A stretch of 64,000 nucleotides of DNA from Rhodomicrobium sp. Az07 (GTDB taxonomy: Bacteria > Pseudomonadota > Alphaproteobacteria > Rhizobiales > Rhodomicrobiaceae): the NCBI RefSeq assembly GCF_018619475.1, contig NZ_JAHFZG010000013.1, positions 1 to 64,000 of the forward strand. Direction: 5' to 3'. Under the pieces are notes generated by a model, which searched no databases, was not told the origin of the DNA, and was given only the letters and a program-made list of their open reading frames with translations. The translations under genes were made by a program, and so were the position numbers. Position 1 is the stretch's first letter; each line of letters starts with the position of its first letter. Below, in pieces: positions 36,039 through 46,263 of this stretch.

Positions 36039-36290
36039 GCGGTCCCCTGGTCGATTTGTGTTCGTCGGCAGGGGGGAGATTTGCCCATAAGCAAATGGGG
36101 AACAAGGAAAAATCGGCGCTTCGGGAAAAACTTTGGGCTTATGAGCGCGTCAGCGGGGCGTGCGCGCCGAAGCCCGGCGGGGCAAGCAGCCCGAAGAAAG
36201 CAAAAGGCAATCCCTTTCCGATGCTTACACGAACGAGACTTTCCCCGGAAGAGGGCGTCCCGTTACGTCGCGCCATCACATGCAAGCGGC

Positions 36291-37361
36291 CTAGACGTCG
36301 ACCCAGCCGGAAAGCTCCCGCTTGATGATGGTCGTCAGCGCGTCGATGCTCTCGTTCGAATCGTTCAGGCATGGCAGGGCAGCGAATTTCTCGCCGCCGT
36401 TTTCCATGAAGATCTCGGCCCCCTGAATGCCCATTTCTTCCAGCGTCTCAACACAGTCCGACGAGAAACCGGGCGTCATCACAGCCACGCGTTTCACGCC
36501 CTTCCGCGCAAGGTCGGCAATGGTGTCTGCGGTGTAGGGCTGAAGCCACTCGGCCGAGCCGAAACGCGACTGGAACGTGAGCAACAAGCGGCTTTCGGGC
36601 CAGCCCAGGGCATCGCGAAGCAGCCGGACCGTTTTCGCGCAATGGCAGTAATAGGGGTCGCCATTGTCGGTGTAGGATCGCGGCAGACCGTGGAACGACG
36701 AGATCACCACCTCAGGCTCGAAATCGAGCGCCGCAATGCGAGCCTTCGTCGATGCAGCAAGCGCATCGATATAGTAAGGGTCTTCGAAATAGGGAGGCAC
36801 GACGCGAATGGTCGGCTGCCAGCGCATTTCCTTCAGCGCGTCGAACGTCTTGTCGCAGGCCGTGGCGGTGGTCGCCGCCGAATACTGGGGATAAAGCGGG
36901 AAAATCAGGATGCGGTCGCAGCCCTTTTCCTGAAGCACTTCAAGCCGCGACTTGATGCTCGGATTTCCATAGCGCATCGCCCAGTCGACTTCGATGCGCG
37001 GGTCGCGCGCGAGAACGGCGCTGCTCTTGTCGCACTGGCTGCGCGTGATGGTACGAAGCGGCGACTCATCGCGCTCGGAATTCCACACCGAGCGATAAGC
37101 TTCCCCGGAGGTAAAGGGTCGCTTGGTAAGAACGACCATGTTGAGGATCAGCCACCAGACCACGGAATTGGCCTCGATCACGCGCCGGTCCGACAGGAAC
37201 TCCTTGAGATAGCGCCGCATGGGCCAATAACCCGTGCCGTCGGGCGTACCGAGGTTGATGAGCAGAACCCCGATGCGGCCGTAATTCACAAGTGGATGGT
37301 CGGCAGGAGCCGCCAGCGGAGCGCGCGCCACTCCCCAGAAGCGCTGCGGCATAAAATTCAT
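36291..37361 (-). CDS. hemH: Ferrochelatase
   Basis: The 356-residue enzyme inserts Fe2+ into protoporphyrin IX, the last step of haem synthesis. It carries the LLINLGTPD opening, the active-site His in VISSFHGLPRSY, the LTFQSRFG block and the acidic TPGFSSDCVETLEEMG. ATG 37361 (MNFMPQRFWG) is preferred because GGGAGG lies eight bases before it; the longer frame starts at GTG. Between it and rsmB is a 250-base gap with no gene. Confidence 0.93.
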   Translation of the reverse strand: MNFMPQRFWGVARAPLAAPADHPLVNYGRIGVLLINLGTPDGTGYWPMRRYLKEFLSDRRVIEANSVVWWLILNMVVLTKRPFTSGEAYRSVWNSERDESPLRTITRSQCDKSSAVLARDPRIEVDWAMRYGNPSIKSRLEVLQEKGCDRILIFPLYPQYSAATTATACDKTFDALKEMRWQPTIRVVPPYFEDPYYIDALAASTKARIAALDFEPEVVISSFHGLPRSYTDNGDPYYCHCAKTVRLLRDALGWPESRLLLTFQSRFGSAEWLQPYTADTIADLARKGVKRVAVMTPGFSSDCVETLEEMGIQGAEIFMENGGEKFAALPCLNDSNESIDALTTIIKRELSGWVDV

Positions 37362-37700
37362 GATCCTGCCTCCCACCTGCTTTCGCGATCTGACGCCGCA
37401 ACTTTCGTGCTCATTTGCGTTCGCAAACGAAATACTCGAATAGCGCGTCGATCGCAGCCTGTCATCCTACCTACGTCTACACGTGCCCCAAAAATAATCG
37501 ATTTTTCGTGACCAGTGGCGAAAATGCGTACCCGTCGGAAATAGATGGTAATCCTCCCGGCGTTCGCAAACGCAGGCTCAACAATATGTTAGTACCATTT
37601 TGCCGCAACTTAGGCTGACGTCGCCTTTCTTAATCCGCCTATGCAACGTCTTGTTAATCGGCGCCATCGCGCAAGGCCGTAATTCGCCGCATCGACCGAA
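37362..37700. other. Intergenic, no gene recognised
   Basis: About 340 bases upstream of hemH and downstream of the glycosyltransferase. It is less GC-rich than the flanking genes, with no convincing open frame or structured RNA. It should contain the hemH promoter; I see no clear consensus. Confidence 0.5.
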
Positions 37701-38435
37701 TCAGCGCCAGTGTTCCGCGATCCAGGGCGTCGGCCTCACCTGCTTGTAGAAGACATGATACCAACGGTCGCGCGGCCACTTTCCTACCACCGCCTCGTCC
37801 GGGTCGGGCTTGCCGGTGAAGGCCACCACCTTTGTTCCGTCCGGCAGCGGCGGCGTCTTGATGAAATTGAACGGCCATGTCGGAATCAGGCTGTGCTTGA
37901 AGCTCTGGCACCATTCATCCGGCCAGAATTCGATGTCGGCGATTTCGCGTGAGATGAAGGTCTGGCTGTTCCGGTACTTGCCGAAATAGCGATCGAAGTC
38001 ACTCATCAGGCGGTCGTAGAGATAGGTGTGGCCGCCAACCGGAAAGCGGTAAACGGACGTGTTGCCGATGCGCTCCCCCGGTTGCGTCCAGTTACGCGCC
38101 ACGCAAAAATGCCCCGGCTTGTAGTCGAAAAATTCGTCGAGACCACCGGTAATGACGACGTCGAGGTCGAGGAACAGCACCTCGCCCGAAATCCCTTCCA
38201 GTTCCTTCTGCCAGAGCGAAACCTTGCGCCAAGGCAGCCAGCGCTTGCTCTCGGGCAGTTCGATATAAGGGAGCGGGTAGGTTTCCACGCCTTCGTCAAT
38301 GCCGTCGACATCGTCTGTGTAGCACACGAAGCGGGTCGGGCGCGCGGTGTGTCGGCGGATCATCGAATCAAGACGGTTGACGTAGTCCGGGCCGTAACGC
38401 TTGCCCCACTTCATGGAGATGATCGTCTGGCTCAT
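37701..38435 (-). CDS. Putative glycosyltransferase (GT-A fold, DXD)
   Basis: The 244-residue cytosolic protein has FVCYTDDVDG near residue 40 and the DXD-like EVLFLDLDVVITG near 90, which would bind a nucleotide sugar and metal. It resembles small GT8/capsular-type glycosyltransferases that are mostly uncharacterised. No signal peptide or membrane helix is visible. It is divergent from lspA, and no sugar-metabolism neighbours are adjacent. Confidence 0.65.
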   Translation of the reverse strand: MSQTIISMKWGKRYGPDYVNRLDSMIRRHTARPTRFVCYTDDVDGIDEGVETYPLPYIELPESKRWLPWRKVSLWQKELEGISGEVLFLDLDVVITGGLDEFFDYKPGHFCVARNWTQPGERIGNTSVYRFPVGGHTYLYDRLMSDFDRYFGKYRNSQTFISREIADIEFWPDEWCQSFKHSLIPTWPFNFIKTPPLPDGTKVVAFTGKPDPDEAVVGKWPRDRWYHVFYKQVRPTPWIAEHWR

Positions 38436-38608
38436 CGCTTCGATTATCCGTCGCCGGGCGGAAGCCCCATTGTTCCGGCGCTTATAGACCGGCCCCGCAA
38501 GGCTGTCACCTGCCGTTCTTGCTTCTGTGCGCGAGGGGCGCGCGCTTGTGCGAGCGGGTTGCGTCGGCTAGAGATGCGGTCTGCCCACCAGCCTGTCGAA
38601 AGGCACCG

Positions 38609-39109
38609 ATGAAAATCCGGGGATCATATAGTCTGACAGGCCTCGTCTTCGCCGGCGCGACCCTTATCGTGGACCAGGTTCAGAAGGCGTGGACGATCGC
38701 ATTCTTCCAGAGCGGCGAAACCGCGAAAGTGACCGTCGCGCCGTTTTTCGACATCGTGCTCGTGTGGAATCGCGGCGTATCCTACGGGCTTTTCAAGCAG
38801 GACAGCGCCGCCGGCCAATGGCTCCTGATCGGGTTCGCGCTCGCGGCAGCGCTCGTGCTGTTCCTGTGGCTCGCGCATATGCAAACGCGGCTTTCGGCGG
38901 CGGCGGTCGGCCTCGTCATCGGCGGGGCGCTCGGTAACGCCATCGACCGCATGCAGTATGGCGCCGTCGCCGACTTCTTTTCATTCCATGTCGGCTCATT
39001 CTACTGGTATGTCTTCAACCTCGCCGACGTTGCCATCGTGGCGGGCGTGGGCGCCCTCCTTTACGACTCGTTAAAATCAAGCCATAAAGAAGCCGGAAAC
39101 CGAGCCTAA
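38609..39109 (+). CDS. lspA: Lipoprotein signal peptidase
   Basis: The 166-residue inner-membrane aspartic peptidase has four helices, an early conserved Asp (LIVDQVQKAW), GGALGNAIDRM (first catalytic Asp) and FNLADVAIV (second catalytic Asp). It removes the signal peptide from diacylglyceryl-modified lipoproteins. ATG 38609 was chosen because it opens the conserved N-terminus. A lipoprotein gene follows 36 bases after its stop, probably in the same transcript. Confidence 0.93.
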   Translation: MKIRGSYSLTGLVFAGATLIVDQVQKAWTIAFFQSGETAKVTVAPFFDIVLVWNRGVSYGLFKQDSAAGQWLLIGFALAAALVLFLWLAHMQTRLSAAAVGLVIGGALGNAIDRMQYGAVADFFSFHVGSFYWYVFNLADVAIVAGVGALLYDSLKSSHKEAGNRA

Positions 39110-39145
39110 CGCTCGATTCTGACGGGAAATCGGGGGCGGTGAACC

Positions 39146-39631
39146 ATGTTCGCATCGCGAAAAGGCGTGATTGGCGTATCGGCGGCGTTTGCGCTTGCCG
39201 TGGTTCTTGCCGGCTGCGGCGATGGCGGGCCGGATCTCGAAATCAACGCGCCCCTGCTCGATGCGGCTGGCGTAAACGTCAAGGAAGCCCTTCTCGGCAA
39301 GCCTGCTCCCGAGCCGAACCTTCAGGAACGCGCTCCTCTCGTGGTGCCGCCCGCGCATGCGCCGCTGCCGGTTCCGGGCGAAGCGCCGCAACTCGCCGCC
39401 GCGCAGGCCTGGCCGACCGATCCCGAGGAAGCCAGAAAGCAGGCTCAGAAAGACGCCGAAGCCAAGCGCAAGGAATATTGCAGGAACGGCGAGTGGACTA
39501 ACGACAAGGGCGACATCGACCGGTTCAACAAGAACGTCAATCAGGACAGCCGTTGCCGTCCGGACTGGATCTCGCGCGCCATCGGCACGACGAAGGACGA
39601 AGACGAGAACAAGGGCAAGAGGGTTCAGTAG
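39146..39631 (+). CDS. Lipoprotein of unknown function
   Basis: The 161-residue protein has a lipobox LAGC (Cys24) after a hydrophobic signal sequence. The proline-rich mature part ends in a charged tail containing one further cysteine pair (EYCRNGEW, DSRCRPDW) that could form a disulfide. It resembles proteins annotated as hypothetical lipoproteins next to lspA in Hyphomicrobiales. Position next to the peptidase that would process it suggests co-expression, not a shared function. Confidence 0.75.
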   Translation: MFASRKGVIGVSAAFALAVVLAGCGDGGPDLEINAPLLDAAGVNVKEALLGKPAPEPNLQERAPLVVPPAHAPLPVPGEAPQLAAAQAWPTDPEEARKQAQKDAEAKRKEYCRNGEWTNDKGDIDRFNKNVNQDSRCRPDWISRAIGTTKDEDENKGKRVQ

Positions 39632-39840
39632 CCGCGCGATCTGCCCGGTCACCTACGGCGGAAACGGCACGTTGCCCGATCTTGGCGAGGCCGGGATTGC
39701 CCGGAAACGTCGCCGATGTTCGAGAGAAGCGGGCTCTTTGCGACGTTTGCGGGTTTGCCCTCGCTTTTCTTTGCTTGAGAACGGCTGCTTTTCAGGGCGA
39801 CGGGATTGCGCGACATGCGCCAATTCGCCTATGAGATGGC

Positions 39841-41598
39841 ATGAACATTTTCCAGAATTTTGAAACGCGAATTCGCGGCATCCTGCGCGGCATGCAGGCC
39901 GAAGGTGCGCTCCCCGAGGATGCCCCGCTCGATAGCTTCGTGGTCGAGCCGCCGCGTCAGGCGAGCCATGGCGACCTCGCGACCAATGCCGCCATGGTGC
40001 TGGCAAAGCCTGCCCGCCAAAACCCCAAGGCCCTCGCGGAAGCCATTGCCGCGAAGCTCGCGCATGAGCCCGACGTCGAAAAGGTCGACATCGCCGGCCC
40101 GGGCTTCATCAACCTCACGCTGAAACCGGCGATATGGGGCGACGTGCTTCGCGCGGTCCTGGCTCAAGGCGCCGACTACGGACGAAGCACGCTCGGCGGC
40201 GGCAAGGCGGTCAATGTCGAATACGTCTCGGCGAACCCCACCGGTCCGATGCATGTCGGCCATACGCGCGGCGCGGTGTTCGGCGATGCGCTGGCGAGCC
40301 TGCTCGACTTCGCAGGCTTCAAGCCCGCGCGCGAATATTACATCAATGACGCCGGCGCGCAGGTGGATGTGCTCGCGCGTTCGGCGCATCTGCGCTACCG
40401 CGAGGCGCTTGGCGAGGACATCGGCGAGATTCCGGCGGGGCTCTATCCGGGCGACTATCTGAAGCCCGTGGGCGAAGCGCTCGCCAAGGAGTTCGGCGAC
40501 ACGCTCAAGGGCGACGAAGCCGAATGGCTACCAAAGGTGCGGGAACGCACCATCGCCGCCATGCTGGATCTGATCCGCGACGACCTCGCCTCGCTCGGCA
40601 TCTCGCATGAGTTGTTTTTCTCCGAGCGCTCGCTCACCGCGAACGGCGAGGACAAGATTGCCGAGACGATCGAATTCCTGCGCGACAAGGGTCTCATCTA
40701 TGAAGGTCGCCTCGCGCCCCCCAAGGGCAAGCTGCCCGACGACTGGGAGGACCGCGAGCAGACGCTGTTCCGCGCGACCGATTTCGGCGACGACGTCGAC
40801 CGCGCGCTCAAGAAGTCGGACGGCTCCTACACCTATTTCGCTGCCGACATGGCCTACCACAAGACGAAGATCGAGCGCGGCTTCAGGGCGCTCATCAACG
40901 TGCTCGGCGCGGACCACGGCGGATACATCAAGCGGCTCACGGCGGCTGTGAAGGCGCTGTCGGATGGCAAGGCCGATGTCGACGTGAAGATCTGCCAACT
41001 CGTGCGTCTCTTCCGCGGCGGCGAACCCGTGAAGATGTCGAAGCGCGCGGGCTCGTTCGTGACGCTTCGCGAGGTGGTGGACGAGGTCGGCGCGGGGCCG
41101 GTGCGTTTCATCATGCTGACGCGCAAGAACGACGCGACGCTCGACTTCGACTTCGAGAAGGTGCTCGAACAGTCGAACGACAATCCGGTGTTCTACGTGC
41201 AGTACGCCCACGCCCGCGCCTCTTCGGTTCTCGGCAAGGCGCACGAGGGCTTCCCCGATATGGATCTGTCGACCGATTCGCTCGCGAAAGCGGACTTTTC
41301 GCTGCTTGTCGACGACGCGGAGGTTGCGCTGATCAGGAAGCTCGCGGAATATCCACGACTTGTTGAGCAGGCCGCCCAAGCCCATGAGCCGCACCGGGTG
41401 GCGTTCTATGCTCATGAAATTGCAGCGTTATTCCATAGTCTATGGGCGCGAGGCAAAGAACTGCCACATTTGCGTTTCATGGTTCCCGCAAGCTCGGACA
41501 TTACAATGGCGCGAATGGCGCTTATAACGGGGACCGCGCTAGTATTGCGCTCTTCTTTGAAGTTGCTCGGTGTAGAAGCGATTTCAGAAATGCGTTAG
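39841..41598 (+). CDS. argS: Arginyl-tRNA synthetase
   Basis: The 585-residue class I synthetase has an N-terminal Add-1 domain, the HIGH-type motif [12 protein letters not shown] (about residues 139-150), a KMSKR motif (KMSKRAG, near 398) and a C-terminal DALR anticodon-binding domain. It charges tRNA-Arg. A SPOR-domain gene follows in the same direction, an arrangement common in alphaproteobacteria. Confidence 0.95.
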   Translation: MNIFQNFETRIRGILRGMQAEGALPEDAPLDSFVVEPPRQASHGDLATNAAMVLAKPARQNPKALAEAIAAKLAHEPDVEKVDIAGPGFINLTLKPAIWGDVLRAVLAQGADYGRSTLGGGKAVNVEYVSANPTGPMHVGHTRGAVFGDALASLLDFAGFKPAREYYINDAGAQVDVLARSAHLRYREALGEDIGEIPAGLYPGDYLKPVGEALAKEFGDTLKGDEAEWLPKVRERTIAAMLDLIRDDLASLGISHELFFSERSLTANGEDKIAETIEFLRDKGLIYEGRLAPPKGKLPDDWEDREQTLFRATDFGDDVDRALKKSDGSYTYFAADMAYHKTKIERGFRALINVLGADHGGYIKRLTAAVKALSDGKADVDVKICQLVRLFRGGEPVKMSKRAGSFVTLREVVDEVGAGPVRFIMLTRKNDATLDFDFEKVLEQSNDNPVFYVQYAHARASSVLGKAHEGFPDMDLSTDSLAKADFSLLVDDAEVALIRKLAEYPRLVEQAAQAHEPHRVAFYAHEIAALFHSLWARGKELPHLRFMVPASSDITMARMALITGTALVLRSSLKLLGVEAISEMR

Positions 41599-41644
41599 TC
41601 CTGCTCAGGTCCGTGAACTTGCGAAGATGGAGGGCAATCGTTCG

Positions 41645-43558
41645 ATGTCTACGAATGACGATTCGGCATCGCGGCGCGGACGGAATCCTGTCGAGGGGGA
41701 GAGGCGAAACCCCGCTCAGGAACGCGACGAAAGATGGGAGCAATCGTCGCGCGATCCGGCTTCCGGCGGGTATCCCGAGCAGCGCGGCCGTGAGCCGCAG
41801 CGCCCGGCGTTCTCGAATTTCAGCCGCCACGCTTACGAGCAGCCTCGCCAGGTTCCGCAGCCGCCCGCACCGCCGCCGTTCCCGCCCCGCAACGAGCCGC
41901 CGCGCTTCGCCGACCAAAATCCGGCCAGCTATGTGCCGCCGCCATCGCCCTATGCGCCCGAGCCCGGCCCGCTCGACTATCGCAGGGATCCCGGCGACGA
42001 TCTTTTCATGAGGGACACGCCGCAGTTCGAACCGGCGCCTATTCCCGCGAAAGGCCCCGTCTATCAGGACGATCTTTACGAGCAGCCCGTCCAGCGCCAG
42101 CAGGATCCTTACGCGAATCTGCCGGTCCGTCAGGCGCCGCCCGCGCCGCAGCCGCCTGCCCCGCGTGAGGACGACGCCGCCTATTACCAGCGTGAGACGC
42201 GCTCGCCGCTCGACGACTACGATCAGGGGTTCGCCGCACAGGAAAGGCAGGCCTCGCGGTTCTATTTGCCGGAGGATCAGCCGCAAGCGCAGCCACCGCT
42301 GCCGCCACGGAGTGTGCAGCCGGAACGCGGTTTTTCACCGCAGCCGGATCGCGGCTATGCCGCGCAACCGCCAAAAGCTCCGGTCGACCGTGGATTTGCG
42401 CCGCAGCAAGGCGCGCAGGTTGATCGCGGTTACGCTCCGCAGCAGCCTCAAGGCTTCGCGCAGAACGCTTATGCCCCGCAGGACGAATACGGCGCACGTT
42501 TTCCCTCTCAGGGTGGATGGGCCGACGATGCAGGTGGCCATGGGGACGACCTCGGTCGTCATAACCCTCACGCCGACGAACTGGACGAGGATTTCTTCGC
42601 GGATGAGGATGAACTCGAACAGGCTCATGCGCCTGCCCGCAAACGCAGCCGGAAGCTTTTCGTGGCCGCCGCGCTTGTCGGCGCAATGACGATTGGCGGC
42701 GGCGGAGCGTATCTCTACAAGTCGATGAGCGGTCCGGCAGACGAGGCGGGTGTCATCCGCGCCGATAATAGTCCGCTGAAAGCCGCGCCCGAGAATCCCG
42801 GCGGAAAACAGTTCCCCAACGGCGAAAAGACGATTTACGACCGGCTGACGCCGGACGGGCAGGTGCAGGCGGCTTTCGCGGCTCCGGCGGCTCCGCAAAA
42901 TTATGCGTCCGCCTCCGCAAGCGGCGGTCAGCCGAATTCACTTGAGGACCGCATCGACGAGGCATTGCGGAAAGCCCAGCGCAGCGGCGATGCGCCGCAG
43001 ATGTCTGCTCCCGTGGGCCGCAGCCCCGACCTGCCGACGGTGGTGCGAAGCGAGGTCTACCGGCCCGACGGAACCCGCGTCGACACGAACCGCTCCTCCG
43101 CGCCGAGCATAGCCAGCGCGGCCAGTGGCGAGTTGCCGCCGCCGTTCGGCAACGGACCGCCGTCTTTCCCGGCCACTCAGGCTGTGCCGTCTCCGGCGCC
43201 GGCGGTCGCGCCGTTCCGGACCGGCGCCGTGCCAACGGCTCCCGCCCCCGTCACCCGGTCAGCCTCTTTGACGCCCTCGACGGCTTACGCAACGCCACCT
43301 CCGGCGGGTAGTTTCTGGGTGTCGTTGAAATCGGCGCCGGACGAGAAGGCGATCCAGCGCGATATCCCGTTCCTGACCGGCAAGTTCAAGCGGGCCCTTG
43401 GCGATGTGCCGGTTCAGGCGAAGATTGCCGACCTCGGGGCGAAGGGCGTTACGTTCCGTGCTGTCGCGGGTCCGCTCGGCACGCGCCGGGAAGCCATGGA
43501 GTTGTGTCAGAGAATTAAAGGCATCGGCGGCGACAAATCGTGCTTTGTAACTAACTAG
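41645..43558 (+). CDS. SPOR-domain inner-membrane protein
   Basis: The 637-residue protein has a long, proline/glutamine/arginine-rich cytoplasmic region (1-335) with repeated GFAPQ/GYAPQQ-like units (for example GFSPQPDRGYAAQ), one membrane helix (LFVAAALVGAMTIGGGGAYLY) and a periplasmic linker. A C-terminal SPOR domain (FWVSLKSAPDE to the end, about 80 residues) is expected to bind denuded glycan at the division septum. ATG 41645 was preferred to 41627 since GGAGGG lies upstream. It probably acts in cell division or envelope maintenance. Confidence 0.8.
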   Translation: MSTNDDSASRRGRNPVEGERRNPAQERDERWEQSSRDPASGGYPEQRGREPQRPAFSNFSRHAYEQPRQVPQPPAPPPFPPRNEPPRFADQNPASYVPPPSPYAPEPGPLDYRRDPGDDLFMRDTPQFEPAPIPAKGPVYQDDLYEQPVQRQQDPYANLPVRQAPPAPQPPAPREDDAAYYQRETRSPLDDYDQGFAAQERQASRFYLPEDQPQAQPPLPPRSVQPERGFSPQPDRGYAAQPPKAPVDRGFAPQQGAQVDRGYAPQQPQGFAQNAYAPQDEYGARFPSQGGWADDAGGHGDDLGRHNPHADELDEDFFADEDELEQAHAPARKRSRKLFVAAALVGAMTIGGGGAYLYKSMSGPADEAGVIRADNSPLKAAPENPGGKQFPNGEKTIYDRLTPDGQVQAAFAAPAAPQNYASASASGGQPNSLEDRIDEALRKAQRSGDAPQMSAPVGRSPDLPTVVRSEVYRPDGTRVDTNRSSAPSIASAASGELPPPFGNGPPSFPATQAVPSPAPAVAPFRTGAVPTAPAPVTRSASLTPSTAYATPPPAGSFWVSLKSAPDEKAIQRDIPFLTGKFKRALGDVPVQAKIADLGAKGVTFRAVAGPLGTRREAMELCQRIKGIGGDKSCFVTN

Positions 43559-43622
43559 TGGTCCGATTCCGACATTTGCATCCGTTTGCAGCGGGACACA
43601 AATGTCAAATTCGCTCCACTAG
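43555..43622. repeat. Two-step inverted repeat after the SPOR gene
   Basis: CTAGTGG (43555-43561) pairs with CCACTAG (43616-43622), and inside it GACATTTG (43571-43578) pairs with CAAATGTC (43599-43606). The outer arm includes the SPOR-gene stop TAG. It may be a transcription terminator or a dispersed palindromic repeat. Confidence 0.6.
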
Positions 43623-43747
43623 ACGCTGAAGCAGTCGCGCCTCCAATAGGCTCTGGTTGCTGGTTCGGTCCGGTCTTCGTTCAGGCGGTTATCTATTGCT
43701 CGCTGGCCCATGCATCAGCGCGCGACAGCTTCGGAGCGGGAGCATTT

Positions 43748-44233
43748 TCAGCGCGCCGCCCACGGCATGACGGGCACAGTGGAAATCGAGTTTTGCGGCG
43801 AGCCGTCGATCAGCTTGTCGCTGATCGCCACATACACAAGCGTGTTCCGCTTCCTGTCTACCGTTCGGTAGACGTGCGTCTTCTTGAAGAATATGGACGT
43901 GCGATCCGAATAGACTTCCTCGTTCTCGCCGAGCTTTCCGAGGTCTGCCGTAATCGGTCCGATCTGGCGGCAAGCAATGGAAAAGCGGCTTGGATCTTCC
44001 GCAAGTCCGATCGTCCCACCGAGGCCGCCTGTCTTCGCCTGCGCGATGTGGCAGGCCACGCCGGGCACCTTCGGGTCGTCGAAGGCACTCACGCAAACCT
44101 TGTCGTTCTTGCCGATGAGTCGGAATGTCGTGCTGATACAGCCGATTTCGTCGGCCTGCGCGCCGCCGCCGCCGAGCGCCGTCAGCGCCAGCATCCAACA
44201 CACCCGAAGTTTCCCGCCCGGACTTCGTTTCAT
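43748..44233 (-). CDS. creA: CreA-family exported protein
   Basis: The 161-residue protein has a signal peptide (CWMLALTALGGGGAQA) followed by GCISTTFRLIGKNDKVCV, DPKVPGVACHIAQAKTGG and the tail of the CreA family (YVAISDKLIDGSPQNSIS). ATG 44233 is the start of the conserved protein; the reading frame is open further upstream. CreA proteins are periplasmic and of unknown biochemical role. It is convergent with the SPOR gene. Confidence 0.85.
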   Translation of the reverse strand: MKRSPGGKLRVCWMLALTALGGGGAQADEIGCISTTFRLIGKNDKVCVSAFDDPKVPGVACHIAQAKTGGLGGTIGLAEDPSRFSIACRQIGPITADLGKLGENEEVYSDRTSIFFKKTHVYRTVDRKRNTLVYVAISDKLIDGSPQNSISTVPVMPWAAR

Positions 44234-44407
44234 GCCCAACCTCCCGCGCCCATGATCGATGTCATATCGGTGGCCTCTGGCGGAATGAAAAGGAGCGGTG
44301 CGATTGTCCGGCTCCGATGCACTCAAGTGCCGCTTATGCCGCCTGCGTTACGCCGCTTTCCCTTTCGGCTCGGTCGCGGCTGGGGCGAGAAAGGGCGAGC
44401 GCCCCAA

Positions 44408-45199
44408 CTAGAAAGACCGAGCGTCGGCGACCGGCAGCGCTTCGAGCAGCGCGTCGAGCGTCCTCAGCGTCGAGAGGTCCGCGCGCCCATCCACCAGCGC
44501 GGGCCGGAAATGGCGCTGAAACGCCCTCACAACAGTTCGCGTCACGTCATCGTAATCGCCCGTGACATCGATGCCGTAGCCATAGGCCGCGAGCTTCTCC
44601 TGCAACTCGCGCACGGCGCCGCCGCACGATCCCGTGTCGAGCGCGCCGCCCTCCACAATCGGCGCGGGCTCCACCCAATGGCCGATGCCGCCGAGCGCCA
44701 GCCACGCCCAGTTGAACTTCTCGCCGGGGTCTTCCTTGCGGGCGGGCGCAATGTCCGAATGGGCGAGCACGTGACGCGGCGCGATCCGGTTGCGCGAAAC
44801 GATGTCGTGGCAGAGATTCTCGACGGCCAGCATCTGCGGACGCGTGAAGTCGGGATAGCCGAGGCCATGGCCGGGATTGTGGATCTCGATGCCGATGGAA
44901 CGGGAGTTCACGTCGTCGCGGCCTTCCCACATGGAGAGGCCCGCATGCCAGGCGCGCAAGCGTTCCGGCACGAGTTGCGTGATCGCGCCCGCCTCGTCCA
45001 CGACGTAATGGCAGGAAACGCCCGACTCGCGAAGCGCGAGCCAGCGGATGGCCGCCTCCGCGCTCTCCATGCCTGTATAATGCAGGATGAGGATATTCGG
45101 GCTGGAGCAGCCGCGCCGCTCCTCGCGATTTTCGGCGGCAACGATGCGGGACACGAGGCCGGAGTCCGGCTGAAATGCGGTCTGGATTTCGGATGTCAT
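44408..45199 (-). CDS. N-acetylmuramoyl-L-alanine amidase (AmpD type) with peptidoglycan-binding domain
   Basis: The 263-residue protein has an amidase_2 domain (about 30-180) with zinc-site histidines in LILHYTGM and LAHSDIAPARKEDPG, conserved Glu in SIGIEIHN, and a C-terminal peptidoglycan-binding domain (CGGAVRELQEKLAAYGYGI). No signal peptide is visible, which suggests the cytosolic AmpD/AmiD role of cutting recycled anhydromuropeptides. The ATG is 48 bases from the TerB-DnaJ gene, which runs the same way. Confidence 0.85.
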   Translation of the reverse strand: MTSEIQTAFQPDSGLVSRIVAAENREERRGCSSPNILILHYTGMESAEAAIRWLALRESGVSCHYVVDEAGAITQLVPERLRAWHAGLSMWEGRDDVNSRSIGIEIHNPGHGLGYPDFTRPQMLAVENLCHDIVSRNRIAPRHVLAHSDIAPARKEDPGEKFNWAWLALGGIGHWVEPAPIVEGGALDTGSCGGAVRELQEKLAAYGYGIDVTGDYDDVTRTVVRAFQRHFRPALVDGRADLSTLRTLDALLEALPVADARSF

Positions 45200-45247
45200 G
45201 CTGGTGATACGCTACGCTTCCTTGTTTCGCCGGTCGCGCGTCTCGCT

Positions 45248-45967
45248 CTATGGAAGGGGATGACGGGATTGCTTGATCTCGTCATAGGCCGCGTTGATGG
45301 CGGCGAGTTTCTTCGTGGCGATCTCGACGAACTCGGGGGGTACGCCGCGCGCGATCAGCTTGTCCGGATGATTTTCCGCAACGAGCTTACGATACTTCGC
45401 CTTGAGGTCCGAGTCCGAGATATCCGGCGACACCGACAGGACTGTATAAGGATCGTACAGCTCGCAGCGGAAGTGCCGCCCGCGAACGCCCATGTAGTCC
45501 ATGTGGGTGAAGCCGAATTCCTTCGCCACGTCGGCGAGGAACTGATCCTCGGCGGGAAGAAGCTGGCCGTCGGAGATGGCAATATGGAACAGGCCGTCGA
45601 GCACATCTTCGAGCAATTGCCGGTCGTTGCGGAGCAGGCGGCCAAGCTGGCGCGCATACATCTCGAAGCCTGCGACGTCTTGCTTCGCGAGATTGAAGAC
45701 GCGGGCGACGTTATGCTCCTCGCCCGGCGGGATCTTGAATACTTCCTTGAAGGCGCGGATTTCGCTGATCGTGACGACGCCATCGGCCTTCGCCATCTTC
45801 GCCCCGAGCGCGATCACGCCCATGGTGAAAGCCACCTGCCGGTCGTGTCCCGAATCCGAGAGGGTGCGATCGACCGCATGGCCCGCCACGCCGCCGAACA
45901 GCGCGCCAAGCGGCCCACCGAACGCGAGGCCCGCCGCCGCTCCGGCAAGTTTTCCCCAAATTGACAT
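45248..45967 (-). CDS. TerB-like and DnaJ-domain protein (DjlA-like)
   Basis: The 239-residue protein begins with a glycine-rich hydrophobic segment (LAGAAAGLAFGGPLGALFGG), has an alpha-helical TerB-like domain (about 50-155) and a C-terminal J domain with the HPD triad in ENHPDKL. J proteins stimulate DnaK ATPase; DjlA types are membrane-anchored. ATG 45967 is used; the longer frame adds only seven residues. It lies just upstream of the amidase gene. Confidence 0.85.
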   Translation of the reverse strand: MSIWGKLAGAAAGLAFGGPLGALFGGVAGHAVDRTLSDSGHDRQVAFTMGVIALGAKMAKADGVVTISEIRAFKEVFKIPPGEEHNVARVFNLAKQDVAGFEMYARQLGRLLRNDRQLLEDVLDGLFHIAISDGQLLPAEDQFLADVAKEFGFTHMDYMGVRGRHFRCELYDPYTVLSVSPDISDSDLKAKYRKLVAENHPDKLIARGVPPEFVEIATKKLAAINAAYDEIKQSRHPLP

Positions 45968-46263
45968 CGTTTCGGATCCAGCCGCCAAGGCAAAGTTGCA
46001 GCAGCGACTTTATCCGAAATCGGTTTGAAAGAGAAAGGGGATAGCGCCGCAGCCGCTTTTGCAGTCTATCGCGTTTCTCGAAGATCCCAAACCTTCGGTC
46101 TCCTGTCGTGCGCATGCCGGTTTCGACGCGCCACCAAATTTACATCGCCTGGCCAAAGCTCTCGTCCGCGCGTTCATCATTAAGCAGCCCGCCGCAAAGT
46201 GCCACGGTTACGCCCCCCTCTCCTCGTGTATGTTGCCCAAAATTTCAGCAGTGGAAGGGTCGC

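Noticed and set aside
35934-37511. Open frame of 525 codons on the plus strand
   Set aside because: It is antisense to hemH and the start of rsmB; no family features.
43586-45964. Open frame of 792 codons on the plus strand
   Set aside because: It runs opposite to creA, the AmpD-type amidase and the TerB-DnaJ gene; no domain is recognisable.
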